In this document: positions 48,854 through 61,369 of the stretch, in pieces
How the letters are laid out: every line of letters starts with the position of its first letter
How positions within the stretch are numbered: the stretch's first letter is position 1
Assembly: GCA_016748015.1 (NCBI GenBank)
Contig: JAAOMT010000128.1
Location: forward strand, 2,131,426 to 2,195,425
Length of the DNA: 64,000 nucleotides
Direction: 5' to 3'
Source: Geosiphon pyriformis
Taxonomy: Eukaryota; Glomeromycota; Glomeromycetes; Archaeosporales; Geosiphonaceae
The notes under the pieces: model-generated
Databases searched by the model: none
The model's input: the letters and a program-made list of their open reading frames with translations, nothing else
What the model was told of the DNA's origin: nothing
Program-made: the position numbers and the translations under genes

Positions 48854-51316
48854 ATGGAAGGAATCCAGTTGGGTGATTGTACTTATGAAGATAGTGACGA
48901 AAATGACGTTGAGGAATCAGAAAACGAAAATATCTATCAAGAGCAAGAGCAAGAGGAAGGGGAAGAGGAAGAGGAATATCACAGATATTGGGAAGATAAT
49001 GATGTTTACGAGAGTAGCGAAGACTGGCAAGATGATTATAGTGATCCTAGTGACTGTCCTGAAAGAGAAATAGAAACTTATATAAAACCAAAATTTGAGA
49101 GTTTTGAAAATGATTCCGAAAAAATTTTTGTTCCATTTGATTCAAATGATTATAATGGCAAGTTATTAATTAAAATTTTACATTGCCCACAAATGCATTT
49201 CAAATATTAATGATACCGAGATTTTAATTTTTAGAATTGAATCGACTTCCAAATGTAAGTTCGTGGCAAGACAGATTTCTACAAAATTCCCATCACGTAA
49301 GGCGTACATGTTATCGCAATGATCTTGGTCATAATTCAGAAGCATCAGATCTGTCAGATATAGAACACAGTGACTCTGAAGGGTCTCGAGACCTTACTGA
49401 GGACACTCACTCCCTTGTTGGAATGCCAAAACAAATTTCAGGCTCTATTAAACGCCTTCGTAGATCAATAATTAACCAACAAGTCAATGCACCTTGGTTT
49501 CAAAAATCTTTTCTGCGTAAGGATAAAGGCCACCCAAGACAAATTGTTCATTCTCCCTCTAGCAGCAACCATTTTCAATGTGCTAATTCATTAGCCGTAT
49601 GTCCTACAGATTTCGGGTTAAATCATGATATTTACACCTATACCTTAAATTTAGTGATCAAAGCTGGTCAACGAAGCAAATTCGATCCAACTTCTAGCAA
49701 CCCATTAGTTGATAAAGATGAGATTAGAGGAAAAAAGTTATTTGAGGAGGCAGAAAGTGATATTGAACATTTTCCAACTCCCTATCTTGATGAAAATGCA
49801 AAAATTTTAATACAACCATTTCGTAAACATTTCAACGCGGCTGACAATTTATCATTCAACCACCTTTCTGAGCACGCCGCTATTGTTTTACAAAAACAAC
49901 CATATTTCATTACTCATAAGTTTGGTTATTTATGTGTGGGAGGAGGGGAAGACGCTATTTCTGTGTATAGCACAATGAATAACCAACCTGATCTCTTACT
50001 CCAAACAAAGATTGACAGTAGTTACCCTATTTTAATCAACAGTGCTGATATATTTCGCTGGGAAATCACAACTACAACTGAGTTAGAAAAGAAGTATTTT
50101 TACCTTCTCATCGTTACTGCCAATCAATATGGAGTATTCTTCTTTGAACTTCCACCATACCGTAATTCAATACCTAACACCAAAGAAACAAAATATTCTT
50201 CACCCAAACTTATTAAACACTCAAGTGTCTTTGAGCCAGGAGATCCGTCAAGGGCGATGGTCAATGACGCACGAATAAGCCCCAATGGAAAATGGGTCGT
50301 TGTGGTGTCTGATTCTTCTAGCAATTGGATCTTTGATGTAGTAAAAAAGGAGAAAAGGAAATCCCGGAAATCCCGGAAAAGGGATTTGCTCGCCAATGTT
50401 CCTTTTGTAATCGGGGAACCCCGGCATTTGAACAATATCCAGGTTCTTAATCGATACATGGCAGGAGAATATAGATCCCAATATGTTTCATGGAACAGCA
50501 ATTCAACAATGTTTGCGCAATCCTCAGACACCCATTGCTTTATTATTGTATGGGGAATGCCAAAAGCCGAGATATTACATGTTATTGACACTGGAGGCCC
50601 CACTTTCGCGATCAAGTTTAATCCTTTAAGGGAACAATTGCTTGCGTTCGCCAATAGGTAATTTTTGAAAACAGGGTTACTACTTTAAATTCTTAAATTC
50701 ATTGGTAGAGACTGCAATTTTCGCTTTTAATATTTTTTAATATTTGTCATTTAGATTTGGGTTTTTCCATCTAGTTGATTTCAGTCAATCAACTGATCCA
50801 AAAATCACTTGGAATACTTCAACCCTTCCCTTTCAAGGTGTACCTCATGAAGAAAAACCTCAACATGAGATCCTTGATACATCCACCTCAGAGTATTTGC
50901 CCCCATCGATCATCCAAAGAGCGAAACATGTCTTTCGCCATGAGATTTATATGATTAGCCGACGAGCTAGAAATCACCCTAAATATCGAATATTCAGCAC
51001 CATTAACGGTATAGAATGGTCATCAGATGGGGAAAATTTATATATTGCTTCAAAGTGTCGGGTTTTGACGTATACAATAATCGAAAGACCCGTGAAGAGT
51101 TTATTTGAAATGTGCGCGTGCATAATTAGGCAATGGGCTGAAGAAAAACGTGATGCTGTAAAACATGGAAGAGAGATTCCAGAGATGTGGAAGGGAATAG
51201 ATCGAAAATGGAATTATGTTAGCATTGGGGTCAAAGAACAAATTTTCCATGGCTTGGGATTTGGCAGTCATTTTGAAGCAGAAACCCAGCTTTTTGATCC
51301 ATATGGGAAACTTTGA
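48854..51316 (+). CDS. WD40-like protein, DUF2415 type (tentative)
   Basis: Three exons, 48854-49157, 49235-50657 and 50755-51316; 762 residues. The first intron must use a GC donor (AATG|GCAAGT...TTTTTAG) to keep frame; the second is GT-AG. Residues 1-105 are very acidic (EEGEEEEEYHRYWEDNDVY). The middle carries strand-rich repeats with WD-like spacing: SFNHLSEHAAIVLQKQPYFI, YLCVGGGEDAISVY, DARISPNGKWVVVVSDSS and YVSWNSNSTMFAQSSDTHCF. The C-terminal exon has FGFFHLVDFS and STINGIEWSSDGENLYIASK. It resembles fungal WD-type proteins with a DUF2415 end; the function is unknown and the assignment is from pattern only. The frame is open upstream of the ATG to at least 48,755, so a 5' exon may exist. 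The gene begins about 150 bases from Fanzor-like relic A. Confidence 0.7.
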
Positions 51317-53820
51317 AAACTATTTGAAGCACCATTGTGGATGCATATTATGAGAATATGGAAATTTTGAAATTTTCATGAAAAAATGACGGTCAAATAA
51401 ACCCAAATCTGGTAAAGAGCTTGTATAATAAAGATTATCAAAATACTGGGACTTAAGATTTGAGATTCCACATTTTCCTGAATATTTCACGCTTTTACTA
51501 ACATTTGATTTTGATCTGCGGATGAATTGTAGATAATCCAAAATAAAACCAATTTTTTTCTTTAATACTTACTTAAAAATAATCATTTATTGAATACGTC
51601 AAAAAAACTTAATATGATAAGAAAAACTTTACCTATTGTAAATATTTCGCATCCACAAAAGAAAACATAATTCTCTTACTGTAACTCAAAAAAAAAATTT
51701 TTGTCAAGCCAAAAAGACTTTTTAGCAAGTCAATTTGGCATAGGAAAATTTACAATACATAACATTTTGAAAGAAAAAGTGAATTTCTCAACAAAAAATT
51801 AAGTCTTCCACTCTTAAACTTAAAAGAAAAAAAACACTAAATTTTTTCACATTGAACAATTCTTAACATTATAGCTTGACCAAGCAAATAATACAAAATT
51901 AGAATTCTTTAAAACTTCAAAAAAATATGAAAAAGTTAATGCAAATAATAGTAAATAAATGTAATTAAATCTTTTATTTAATAATACTATAAATAATTTA
52001 TCAGATTTATTAGAATTTTAAAAAAAAATACCACATATTGTTAATTAAATTGTAAAATAAATTTTATTTTACTATTTATTTAATAAAAAAAATCATTACT
52101 CTTATTAATAATATAAAAATTTAAAATATTGTAAATATTAAATTCATTTTTAAAATTCAACAAAAAAATAATTTAGATTACTGAAAATCTTATATATATT
52201 CAAAAATTTTATTATATAACCAAATTCTGTGATTTAACTTTTAAAAAATCCAATTTAAACTTAAATACTTTATTAAATATAATAATTTTATATATAACAA
52301 ATAAAGCAGTGGCTATAATATAAAAACTAAGTTAACAAACCAATTTAAAAAACTTGAAATGTGACATAAAAATTAAATATAAATTTAAAACAAGTAATTT
52401 AAACTTTAATATTATAATAGAATTAATACTTAAAGCTTTTTTATTAAATACAACTTTTTTAAAATATTAGTCTTGATAAGTACAATATTAAATTTTAAAA
52501 ATATTATATAAAACAATAACTTCTTTTTATTTTAAAAAATCTAAATGCTGTTTTTTATCAAAGTTAATCAATAAAAAAAACAGTTTTAACAAATTTAAAA
52601 AATAACATATTAACAAACTTTAATTTAATAATAAAAACTTTACTAAATACTTTAAAAACATTTTGAATATTATAAAAATAATAGCAGTAAAAACAAAACC
52701 AAAACCACAAATTATAGCAGGCTTTGTAATTTTAAAAATAATAAAAAAAAGATATTTAATAAATTAATTTTAGTACCAGTATTTAAAAATTCTAAAATGT
52801 AAATTTTATACAAAAAATTAATATTCTATTTAATAATTAATTTAATATTAATAAAATCGTGTTAAAATTAAAATACAATTTTAATATAAGCTATTTTAAT
52901 TTTAACAAAAACATCAAAAATTAAAATAAAAACTATTATTTAAAATTTTTTTAATAACTAATATTTTTTTAGAAAAATAGTTTTAATTTTTATATTAGCA
53001 ACTTAATTTTTTAAGCTAAATAATATTTTAATATTAAATAAAGGTATATGTTAAAATATAACTTGTTTTGTTTTTATAATCAGTAATAATTAACCGAAAT
53101 TATCTTTATTAAACAATATAATTAAATATTAATCTAAAACTAATTTAATAAATATGCTGTTATTATTATTTAAAACTAAAAAAAACTATTATTTATAGCC
53201 AAAATAAATTACATATTATAATCAAGATTGGTAGTAAAAACACTGAAAAAACAAAAATTATTAAGAAAAAAATTATTTTTTAAAATTTTAAAAAAATTTG
53301 TTATAATAATAATAACAAAACTAAATTTATTAATATTTATATTAACAAAAAATTAAATAAGTCTTGATATATTATATTAAAAAACTTTAATTAAAAAATA
53401 GTTTTTAATCAAATTAAAAACTATTTTTTTTTAAAAAAAGTATTTTATTATGCTTTATCTAAATGTTTTTACAATTAAAATTTTGTTTCAAGTAATAACA
53501 TTTTCAAAAACTAAAAAATAATGCTTGTTGCTTTTTTTACTTATAATAAAAAAAAAAATTTAATTTTTAATAATAATTATAATAATATTGTTATTTTTTT
53601 TATTACATTTTACGAGTAAAGCCCAAATGCCAAAAATCGAAATATTGTTATCAACAATAATTTTGTTAATTTAATTAATTATTACATACATAAAAATGCT
53701 ATAAATCTAAAATATATTTAATTTAATAAAAACAATTATTATAAAATAATTTATTAAATTAAATAATTTGAAAATTATAATTGATTTTTAAAAAATTTAT
53801 TTATACAATTATATTAAAAT
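51317..53820. other. AT-rich repeat DNA upstream of LINE copy 2
   Basis: From about 51,930 nearly all A/T. 52,770-52,850 matches 3,630-3,700. I read this as an older decayed repeat into which LINE copy 2 inserted. No gene seen. Confidence 0.45.
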
Positions 53821-53824
53821 AAAA

Positions 53825-53900
53825 AAAAAAAACTTCTTTCTCTTATTTATCCTTAAATTCCAAAAAAAAGTTAAATAGTTTTTTGAAAGAAGTTTTTTTT
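53825..53900. repeat. 16-bp perfect inverted repeat at LINE 5' end
   Basis: The left arm, 53,825-53,840, ends CTTCTTTC. The right arm, 53,885-53,900, begins GAAAGAAG, each with eight A or T residues. The loop is 44 bases. The same hairpin is present, mutated, at 8207-8271 in copy 1, so it belongs to the element. Confidence 0.7.
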
Positions 53901-53987
53901 ATTATTCAGTATGATAAATTCAAACTGTTTTTGCTTGATTATGAAGCCACCATTGGTTCTAGTATTGCCATTCTGAATAAGTCTATC

Positions 53988-55769
53988 ATGGAGCCTAGTT
54001 CTAATACTAGTGTTAAATTTACTGAGTCCAAAAAGAAGAGAAGAGGTAATGCTTTAGAAGATAATATTGGTAATAGGAAAATTACTACTAAGATGTCAAG
54101 TGATTGTTCTTGAGGCTTTAAAATTGGTGATACCACCGAATCAGATAGTGTAGACATAGAGAAGGAATTTTTGGTTGAAAAAACCAGCTTTGATTATGGA
54201 GATGGTAGCACTCTTATTAGAAGGGACTTGGAACAAACACCTAAGAATTCAAAAATTCTAACCAAAAAGACACTAAAAAAACCACTAAGGAAAATTAACT
54301 TCTTGGGTGATGATGGTAATAATATTTTGTTGAACACTTCATTGACATTCCTCTTTTTCTTGAAAATTCTGGTCAACATTCCGGTTAGAAAATTGTTTGC
54401 TTTAGATATTGGCTTGAACAAGGTGTATAGAAACTCTTCTCAAGAAAAACTTTCAGTAATCAGAAAATTATTTTTGGGTATTAATAGTTTTAAGAGGGCT
54501 TCTACTCTCTCAAAATTTTCTGAAATCATCTAAGTGACATTCACTTCTGAATTGAATTTAATAAAAGCCACTGAAAAAACTACTGATATAAAGATTTTAG
54601 TAAATACTGATCTCAAAAAATCTACTGGGTGCTCAGATCGGACTGTAGTGTTAAAAAAAATTCCAGTTGGAACATCAGCTGAAACTGTGCATGCTGTACT
54701 ATCTGAATATGATGTGGTGGTGTTAATTAAGATGCAATTAATAAGATTGTAGCAAAAAGCTGTAGTTAAATTTGGTAAAATTGAACAGACTGATTTGGTT
54801 ATAGCTTATTGGTCTATTTTGATTGGTAAAGATGTTATGTGTGTGACCAGGGCTGATAAAGATAAAGAATCATAAAATATAAGGGATCATTATAGAGCAC
54901 TGCTCTATACTCTGCCAATAGAAATAAATGCTCATAACATCTGGGATTTTATTGGCTTAGTGAGTGAAAAAACATGTGTAATCGATTATTATCCTATTAC
55001 ATATGCTCAAACCAGATGTGTTGTTGTTTGTTTTAAATTGGCTAAATTTTTGGATGCTGTCATAGACACTACTTTGGTTTTGAAAGATGTGAATCTGTGT
55101 TGGTCTTGTCTGAGTTTTTCTAAATGTGCTAAGTGTGAGAAAATAGGCCATACATTATTAGACTGTTCTATAAATAGAAATCTCCTCTCTTGAAGGTCTT
55201 CTCATAGAGCACTTTCAGACATAGATAAGAGCAGACTGGCTATCATCTATGCCAAACATTTGGCTTTTATTGCTTATCCTGTCACTTTTGGTGGAATTTC
55301 TTAAGCAAAGATTGCTGGTGGATCTTTGTTTTCTTCTCTCTTTATGCATAATAATTTGGTTAATTCTGGCTCCTCTTTGAAGATAAAGCCTATCTTATTT
55401 GTTACAATTGATATTGAAAAAAAGTTTGCTGTTTTGGAGAGCAGTCTTATCAGTCTCATGGGACAAATTAGTAAGTTGGCTAAGAAATTGGACTTATTTA
55501 TGCCAACAGTTTCCCAGTCTAATCTTAGATGTCAGCTGCCAGTAACCCCCTCATTACAGAATCAAGTGGGTAATGTAGTAATGGGAGAAAGTTCAAGTGC
55601 GACCACAGGTGGTGAGACTACTGCAAATTTGGACTTTTTTGCCTCTCCCAAGATGAAAAGACTAGAAAACATGCTGGAAGGACTTTCTGCTTTGGTTTTA
55701 AGTCTGATAGCAAAATTTAATGGTTCAATTTTGGCTGGTAGTGCATTTTCCAAACTCTCTTCTCAATGA
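53988..55769 (+). pseudogene. LINE ORF1 (zinc-knuckle nucleic-acid-binding protein) with nonsense codons
   Basis: One reading frame runs from ATG 53,988 (MEPSSNTSVKFTESKKKRR) to TGA 55,767-55,769 without any indel. It is interrupted by about six stops: near 54,111 (TGA), 54,531 (TAA), 54,750 (TAG), 54,873 (TAA), 55,191 (TGA) and 55,302 (TAA). Each becomes sense by undoing one C>T or G>A change. A CCHC knuckle is present, CAKCEKIGHTLLDC. The C-terminal part (IEKKFAVLESSLISLMGQIS, KMKRLENMLEGLSALVLSL) is probably coiled coil. In life it would coat the LINE RNA. The end overlaps the ORF2 start codon in ATGA. Confidence 0.8.
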
Positions 55770-58700
55770 CCAGTCTAGTTTAGAAGATTGCCATATGCAA
55801 TATTAAAGGTATGAACAATCTAGCTAAACAAAAAGATATTGTACATTGGCATAAAGACATGAACAATCTGGTTTTAATTTTTACAAAAACAAAGCTGAAA
55901 AAAAAGATCCATCTATGAATTGTTGACAAATTTAGTAATGTTTAAGTGTTTATTTTAGGTTTGAACTCTGGCTACTTGAATTTAAGTATTGCTGTAGTTA
56001 TAGACAATTTTTTGGCAAAACATATATATAAGGTTTTTAAGGTATCTAGTTGGCTTCTTTCTATCAAGTTACTTTTTAAAAATAGACTTTCTGTTTCGAT
56101 TCTGGGGCTCTATGCTGGTACTTTTTTTGTAATTTGATTCTCCCAAGCTGGTAATATCAACTCTCTTATTGTCAAAGCTACAAATGAGTCCTCTTTTATC
56201 ATCCTTGGCAGTAATTTTAATAAAAATGAGTCTTACAAATGTGCAAGTTTTAAAAAATGTTTCAGTTTGGGTTTAGTTAATTCCTTAGTTGGAAGCTTAG
56301 CAGCCAAAATGTCTATGTGGGAAAACTCCAAAGATGTTGCTAAAACAATTGACTATGTTTTTGTTTCTTCAAATTTGGTCAATGCAATTTTATACTGTGA
56401 TGTTCTGAGTATTAGTGAGCATTTTGATACTGATTTTCATGCTGTCTTTGTGTCTGTGAGTTTGGGTGGATTTTTGGATGTGCAGTTAAACTTTTTTCAC
56501 AAACAGACAAACAGAGATTATTGAAAGTTTGACATCAAAAGTGCTAATAAGGTGACATAAGATGAGTTTAATGATGCTATGATAGCTAATACTGCTATGT
56601 TCTCTGATAAGTTTGTTACATCTAAAAAGTATTTGGATCTGGACACTATATAGGACACTGTTTACAAGGTAGTGTCTCTTTCAGCTAATGGTGTTTTCAA
56701 AAAATAATAATTTAAGGACTATAATAAAGTGTTCACCAAAAAATTGTCCAGGTTTTACAAACTAGAAGTTTTGGTTTCAAGATTGGCTAAGGCTTCTTAT
56801 GAAGTGGTGTTTAACAAATTTGTCTCTCTTTTAAAACATTGGGACTCTTTGGATCCTGACAAGACATTTATTATTCAGGTTTTTATTTGCTCTGGTGCAG
56901 ATTTTGATTGTATATATTTTGCTTTCTTTGGTATAAAAAAGTCTTATAATGCGTTCAAGCTGGCTGAGTCTTTATGTGCTGAAGAATTAGGCATTAGATC
57001 TGTTATTAAAAAATAGATAAAGAGTTTTGTAGTTACAAAGACCACACAATCCATAATGTTTTGAAACATTCTTTTTGGAAAGTGGTGCTGAACCACCTGG
57101 TTTCTGATGGTAGTTTAATTGTGAATCCAGTTGATGTTAAAAATAATATTGACAAGATTATAGAAAATTGAACAAGAAAGAGGGTGGTGCTGTATAATAT
57201 TCTTGATTCATAGCAATATCAATACCTGCCATTGGATTATATTGACAATAATGTCTTTTCTAGAGTAATAGATACTATTAACTATAAAGATTTGGTGCAC
57301 ATGGTCAAAGATCTGCCAGATAGCAAAACAGCTGGTTTGTTTGGTATTACAAATAAACTTTGGAAACATTGTGATGGTTCTGTGCTTGGTATGCTGTTAA
57401 ATCTCTTTAATCTCTGTTTGGTTTGTAAATCAGTATTTCAACTCTAAAAAAAAACTTGGGTGTCTATGATTCCTAAGCCTTATAAGTAGAAGAGTATTCT
57501 GACTAATACTAGACTGATAGTTTTGATTGAGACTGCTTGTAAAATTTTCTCTAAGATACTTTCTAATAAGATTTTGTTGGTATGCAGTGTGTTCAATGTT
57601 CTTCATAGTGACAACTTCTCTGTGCTTAAGAGCACTACTACTTAGTCTCTTATTTTTGCCATCAGTTCGGTTGTTAAAGATACTTTAGAAAAAAATTGTG
57701 AGCTTTGGCTTGTTTTACAGAATATGTAGAAGGTCTATGATTCTGTGGGTTGGTACCACTTATAGAATAGTTTGGTTTAGATTAAGATGTATGATTGTTT
57801 TATCAGATTTTTTAAGAGTATTCACAATAATTATGTTAATTGTGTCATGATTGATTTTGGCCTGATTAATGAGTATCAAGTACATAATAGTCTTGACCAG
57901 AGTGAGATGTTTTCTTTTTTGCTGTAAAGGATCTTCTATGATCCCCTTTTATGTGAAGTTAAAAGGCAGAGAAGTTTGTGTAGATATCGTATTGACTCTA
58001 GGTTTGTTGTTAAAACTGACAAGTTAGAAAACCAAGATGGTTTAACTTTGTTTTTGGCAGCTGGTGCTTTTGTTGATAACACAATATGGGTGGAAAGTAG
58101 CCAGGCTGCCACTCAGTACATTTTGAACATTGCTAGTGAGTTTTTTAGTATAAATAATATCTTTATTAATAATAAAAAAACTGTAGCTATTCCTATTAAC
58201 AGAAAGATGAGAGAAGTGTCATTGTCAATAAGTGGTCTGCTGATTTCAATTGCTTGTAGAAAAAAATCTCATAGGTATTTTGAGATATATTTGTCATCTG
58301 AGAGTTTGTCCAAATCCAGTTTGGCAAAAGCTCATTCAGATGTTAGGTTCTTTGTTAATTTGGTTTTGAGGAAGACTATTTTTGACAAACAGTTTCTCTA
58401 TCTGGTGTTAGCTGTGTTACAACCCATTGTTGATTATAGATTTCAATTTAGTTTTTTTTCTAAAAGTGTGTGTATTAAGTAGGATACATTAATTAGAAGA
58501 GATTTGAGACTTAAGACTGGACTACCAAAAGACTTTTCTAATAAGGCTTTTCATCATCTGTCTTTGTATGATCTGAAGTCTTTTAAACAGTTGCAAGCTG
58601 AATGCAAAGTGACTTCTGTATTAAGTTTCTCAAATGCTGGTAGGCTTTTGGGTCACTTATTTATTCATAGATCTCTTGACCTACAGGTTTTAAGTTGGTT

Positions 58701-60397
58701 GCCTGTTCACCCTTTATATTACCTGGTTAGGTTGCATGTTAGTTCAGTTAACAATTTTTTGGCTGGTGTTGTTAAAATTTTTTGAATTGTGATATGTCTC
58801 TTGGGAACTTTTCTCATACAATATTCTATTTTTCTGGTGAAATGCCAATGTCTTTAATTCTGAAAGATTATTTGTTTTATGAAGTTTTATGCTTACTTAA
58901 GAGATTTGGAGTTGCTTTTGTCAAACAGCTATATACCAAAAAGAGTTTAATTTTTGACTGGAAAAGCTTTTATTGTTGGAAGAGACTTGATCCAAGAGGC
59001 CCAGTTTCTTATTGGTTCAATTTGGTATGTGACTTTCTGGCTTACTTCTCTTTTCATAATGATCTACCTGTTGCCAAACTCTAGTCACTGGATTTTGGTA
59101 GTTCAGATGATGTTTTTTAGCTGAAACAATGTTTTTTTGTTTCTAATTTAAATGTTGTTAAGGTTTACACAGATGAATTTTTAATAAATATTGGTATGCA
59201 GAAGATGAAGTATGGTGCAGCTGCTTACTTCTCAGATGTAGATCTAGATATTAGCATTAGGGTTAATGGGTTGATTTCTTCCACTTTGGCTGAATTGCAG
59301 ATGATTGCTTTAACTTTGGAGTGTGTTTTTTCTTGTGATTCTGTTGTGGTTTATTCGGACAATTAGGCTGTCTTAGACACTTGTACTACTAAGTTAGTTT
59401 TGGCTTTTTCAGACTTCTGTAACTATTGCTGGATAAAGTGATATGGTATTGTAAATCTGATTAGAGAAAAAAGGCTTAGTGTTTCTTGGCATAAGGTTAA
59501 AAAACATTCAGGTGTTTTGGATAATGAGCATGCTAACAAATTGGCTAATTCAGTTGCAAATTCAGATTTGGTGCTTTCTGTTTTGATTAAAAAAATGTTC
59601 ATTAAGGCTGGTGGAATGGTGATGTTTGGTAATGTTTAGCATTTTGCTCAGGATGTTTTTAAGGCTGTGGATTATGCTCATTGAGAGGCTGAACCTGATT
59701 CTGCTGTTATTAACAAAGATATAATTAGTAATGTGAATTAGGTTTATATTGCTTCAGTCTGACATCCCGACTTGCACATGGTGGTTGAATTCATCAACAA
59801 GTCTACTGCTGATCTACACTCATATTTTTTGAAGACTCTGCACCACCATCTGCTGGTTGTTGTGCAGAAGCACTTGTATAATAGAGATTATCCAAGTGTT
59901 TTGTGTCTTCATTATGGAGAAATAAAGAGCTCTAATCACTTTTTTGTATGTGCATTTGACTCTGAAGTCCATAAGAATCTGCTTGCTTCCCATTTGGCTA
60001 AGTGACATGCTGTATCTGATTGGGTCTCCTTTTGTCTTGAATCTTGCAAGTGCTTTCTTTGTGTGCTTTTGATGATGTGCTATACACCACTTTGAGCAAA
60101 GGCTTTTTGTTCAAAGATTGATATCTGAAGACTGCATCTGTTTTGGGTAATGTTAAAGTTGCAGAAAGAGTTATTATTAACTTTGTTCAGAGTTTTGGTG
60201 TTGCTTATCATGCTGACATATGGTTGGTTAAGGCCAAATATAGAGCCTTTATAGAGAAAAGTGGTTTAGTTTATCATAATGGTTTTGTGTTTTCTGTGAC
60301 CCAAGGTTTTTTGTCTTTGCTCTCAGCTGGAGTAGTTAAGTTGCTTGGAATTGCTGAGACACTTGGTGTCTGTTTTAGTTTTTGTAAACTCTGCTGA
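55766..60397 (+). pseudogene. LINE ORF2 (endonuclease, reverse transcriptase, RNase H), inactivated
   Basis: ATG at 55,766 overlaps the ORF1 stop. Endonuclease remnants: IILGSNFNKNES (G-D-F-N expected), TIDYVFVSSNLVNA and ISEHFDTDFHAVF. RT remnants: DLPDSKTAGLFGITNKLWKH, SVLKSTTTQSLIFAI, VYDSVGWYH, and the catalytic strand AAGAFVDNTIWV, where the second Asp of FVDD is Asn. RNase H remnants follow: VKVYTDEFL, SSTLAELQMIALTLE and VVVYSDN. Many TAG/TAA codons stand where Gln is expected. Frame shifts lie near 57,010 (A run), 58,777 (T6 run) and about 60,010-60,140. It cannot retrotranspose by itself. Confidence 0.85.
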
Positions 60398-60580
60398 TTT
60401 TTTTCTGGTATTAGTAGCGTGGTATCTGTTATAATAGATTTGTAGTATTGCTTTGATCAGTCTAAATGGCTGGTTATGTATAGAAAATACATAATTTATG
60501 CCTAGTTTAGATTACTTAGTTTAACGTATTGTGTTAGGTAATATTTGGGTCTCACTCATTAAATGTTAAAAAAAAAAAAA

Positions 60581-61365
60581 TTATATTATTATAAGAAAAG
60601 AATTTAATATTAAAAAAATTATTTTTGTACATATTTTACATTAAAAGACTATAAAAAAACATAATTTTATTACTTTTGCTTATAAAGCTAATAACTTTTT
60701 TAAATTAATAAAGATTAATAATTTTAAAAAAATTAAAAATAGCTAATTTATTTAAAAAAGTAATATAATATTAAAAAAATAAAATTACAGTTTTTTTATA
60801 TTTTAACATCACAAAAATTTTTTTATTTATATTTATCATAAACAATTTAATAGTTTGACAAATATAATTTAACTAAAATCTAATTATATACAACTTTATT
60901 ATTAGATAATAAACATTTAAAACAATTAAAACTATTTTAGATTGACAAAAAAACAAATTTTATACTTTTATTTTATTAATATAACAATTAAAATAATTAA
61001 TTTTTTTAATAAATTTAATAAGAAAAAAAATACAACAAATAATTTTTATTTGCAAAAAAATATTTTAAAATTTTATTTGGTAAAGTTAATAATATAAAAA
61101 ATTTAAAAAATTTAAAAAATTAAACTATTGCAAGTATAACAAAAAATAAAATAATTGTTGATTTAAATATTTTATTTACATATATTAAACAAAAGATTGT
61201 GATAAAACAGTTGAAAAAAGAAATACTTAAATTAATTTCTTAATTTTAATAATATTAATTATTATTAATATTTTTTAATTATTTTTTATTGATTTTCATT
61301 ATATAAGAACAATACATTTAATAGCTATAACATTTTTGTCTAATTGTTGATTAATTATTCGTGCA
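60581..61365. other. AT-rich DNA 3' of the LINE
   Basis: Almost pure A/T until about 61,330, where composition changes sharply at the edge of the Fanzor-like relic. No gene. Confidence 0.45.
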
Positions 61366-61369
61366 TGAA

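Larger units (their letters stand above)
53821..60580 (+). mobile_element. LINE retrotransposon, moderately mutated (copy 2)
   Basis: A non-LTR element with a 5' inverted repeat (53,825-53,900), ORF1, an overlapping ORF2 and a 3' end with a 13-base A tail (60,568-60,580). Coding content remains readable throughout, unlike copy 1 at 8.2-15.6 kb. It is inactive: many in-frame stops and a damaged RT active site. The flanks are extremely AT-rich, so it appears to lie inside older decayed repeat DNA. No target-site duplication could be picked out by eye. Confidence 0.9.

Noticed and set aside
54000-60400. Reassigned genetic code with TAG/TAA as glutamine
   Set aside because: Host genes here end normally at TAA or TGA and contain no internal TAG. 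In the LINE, TGA and Asp-to-Asn changes occur as well, so point-mutation decay explains it better.
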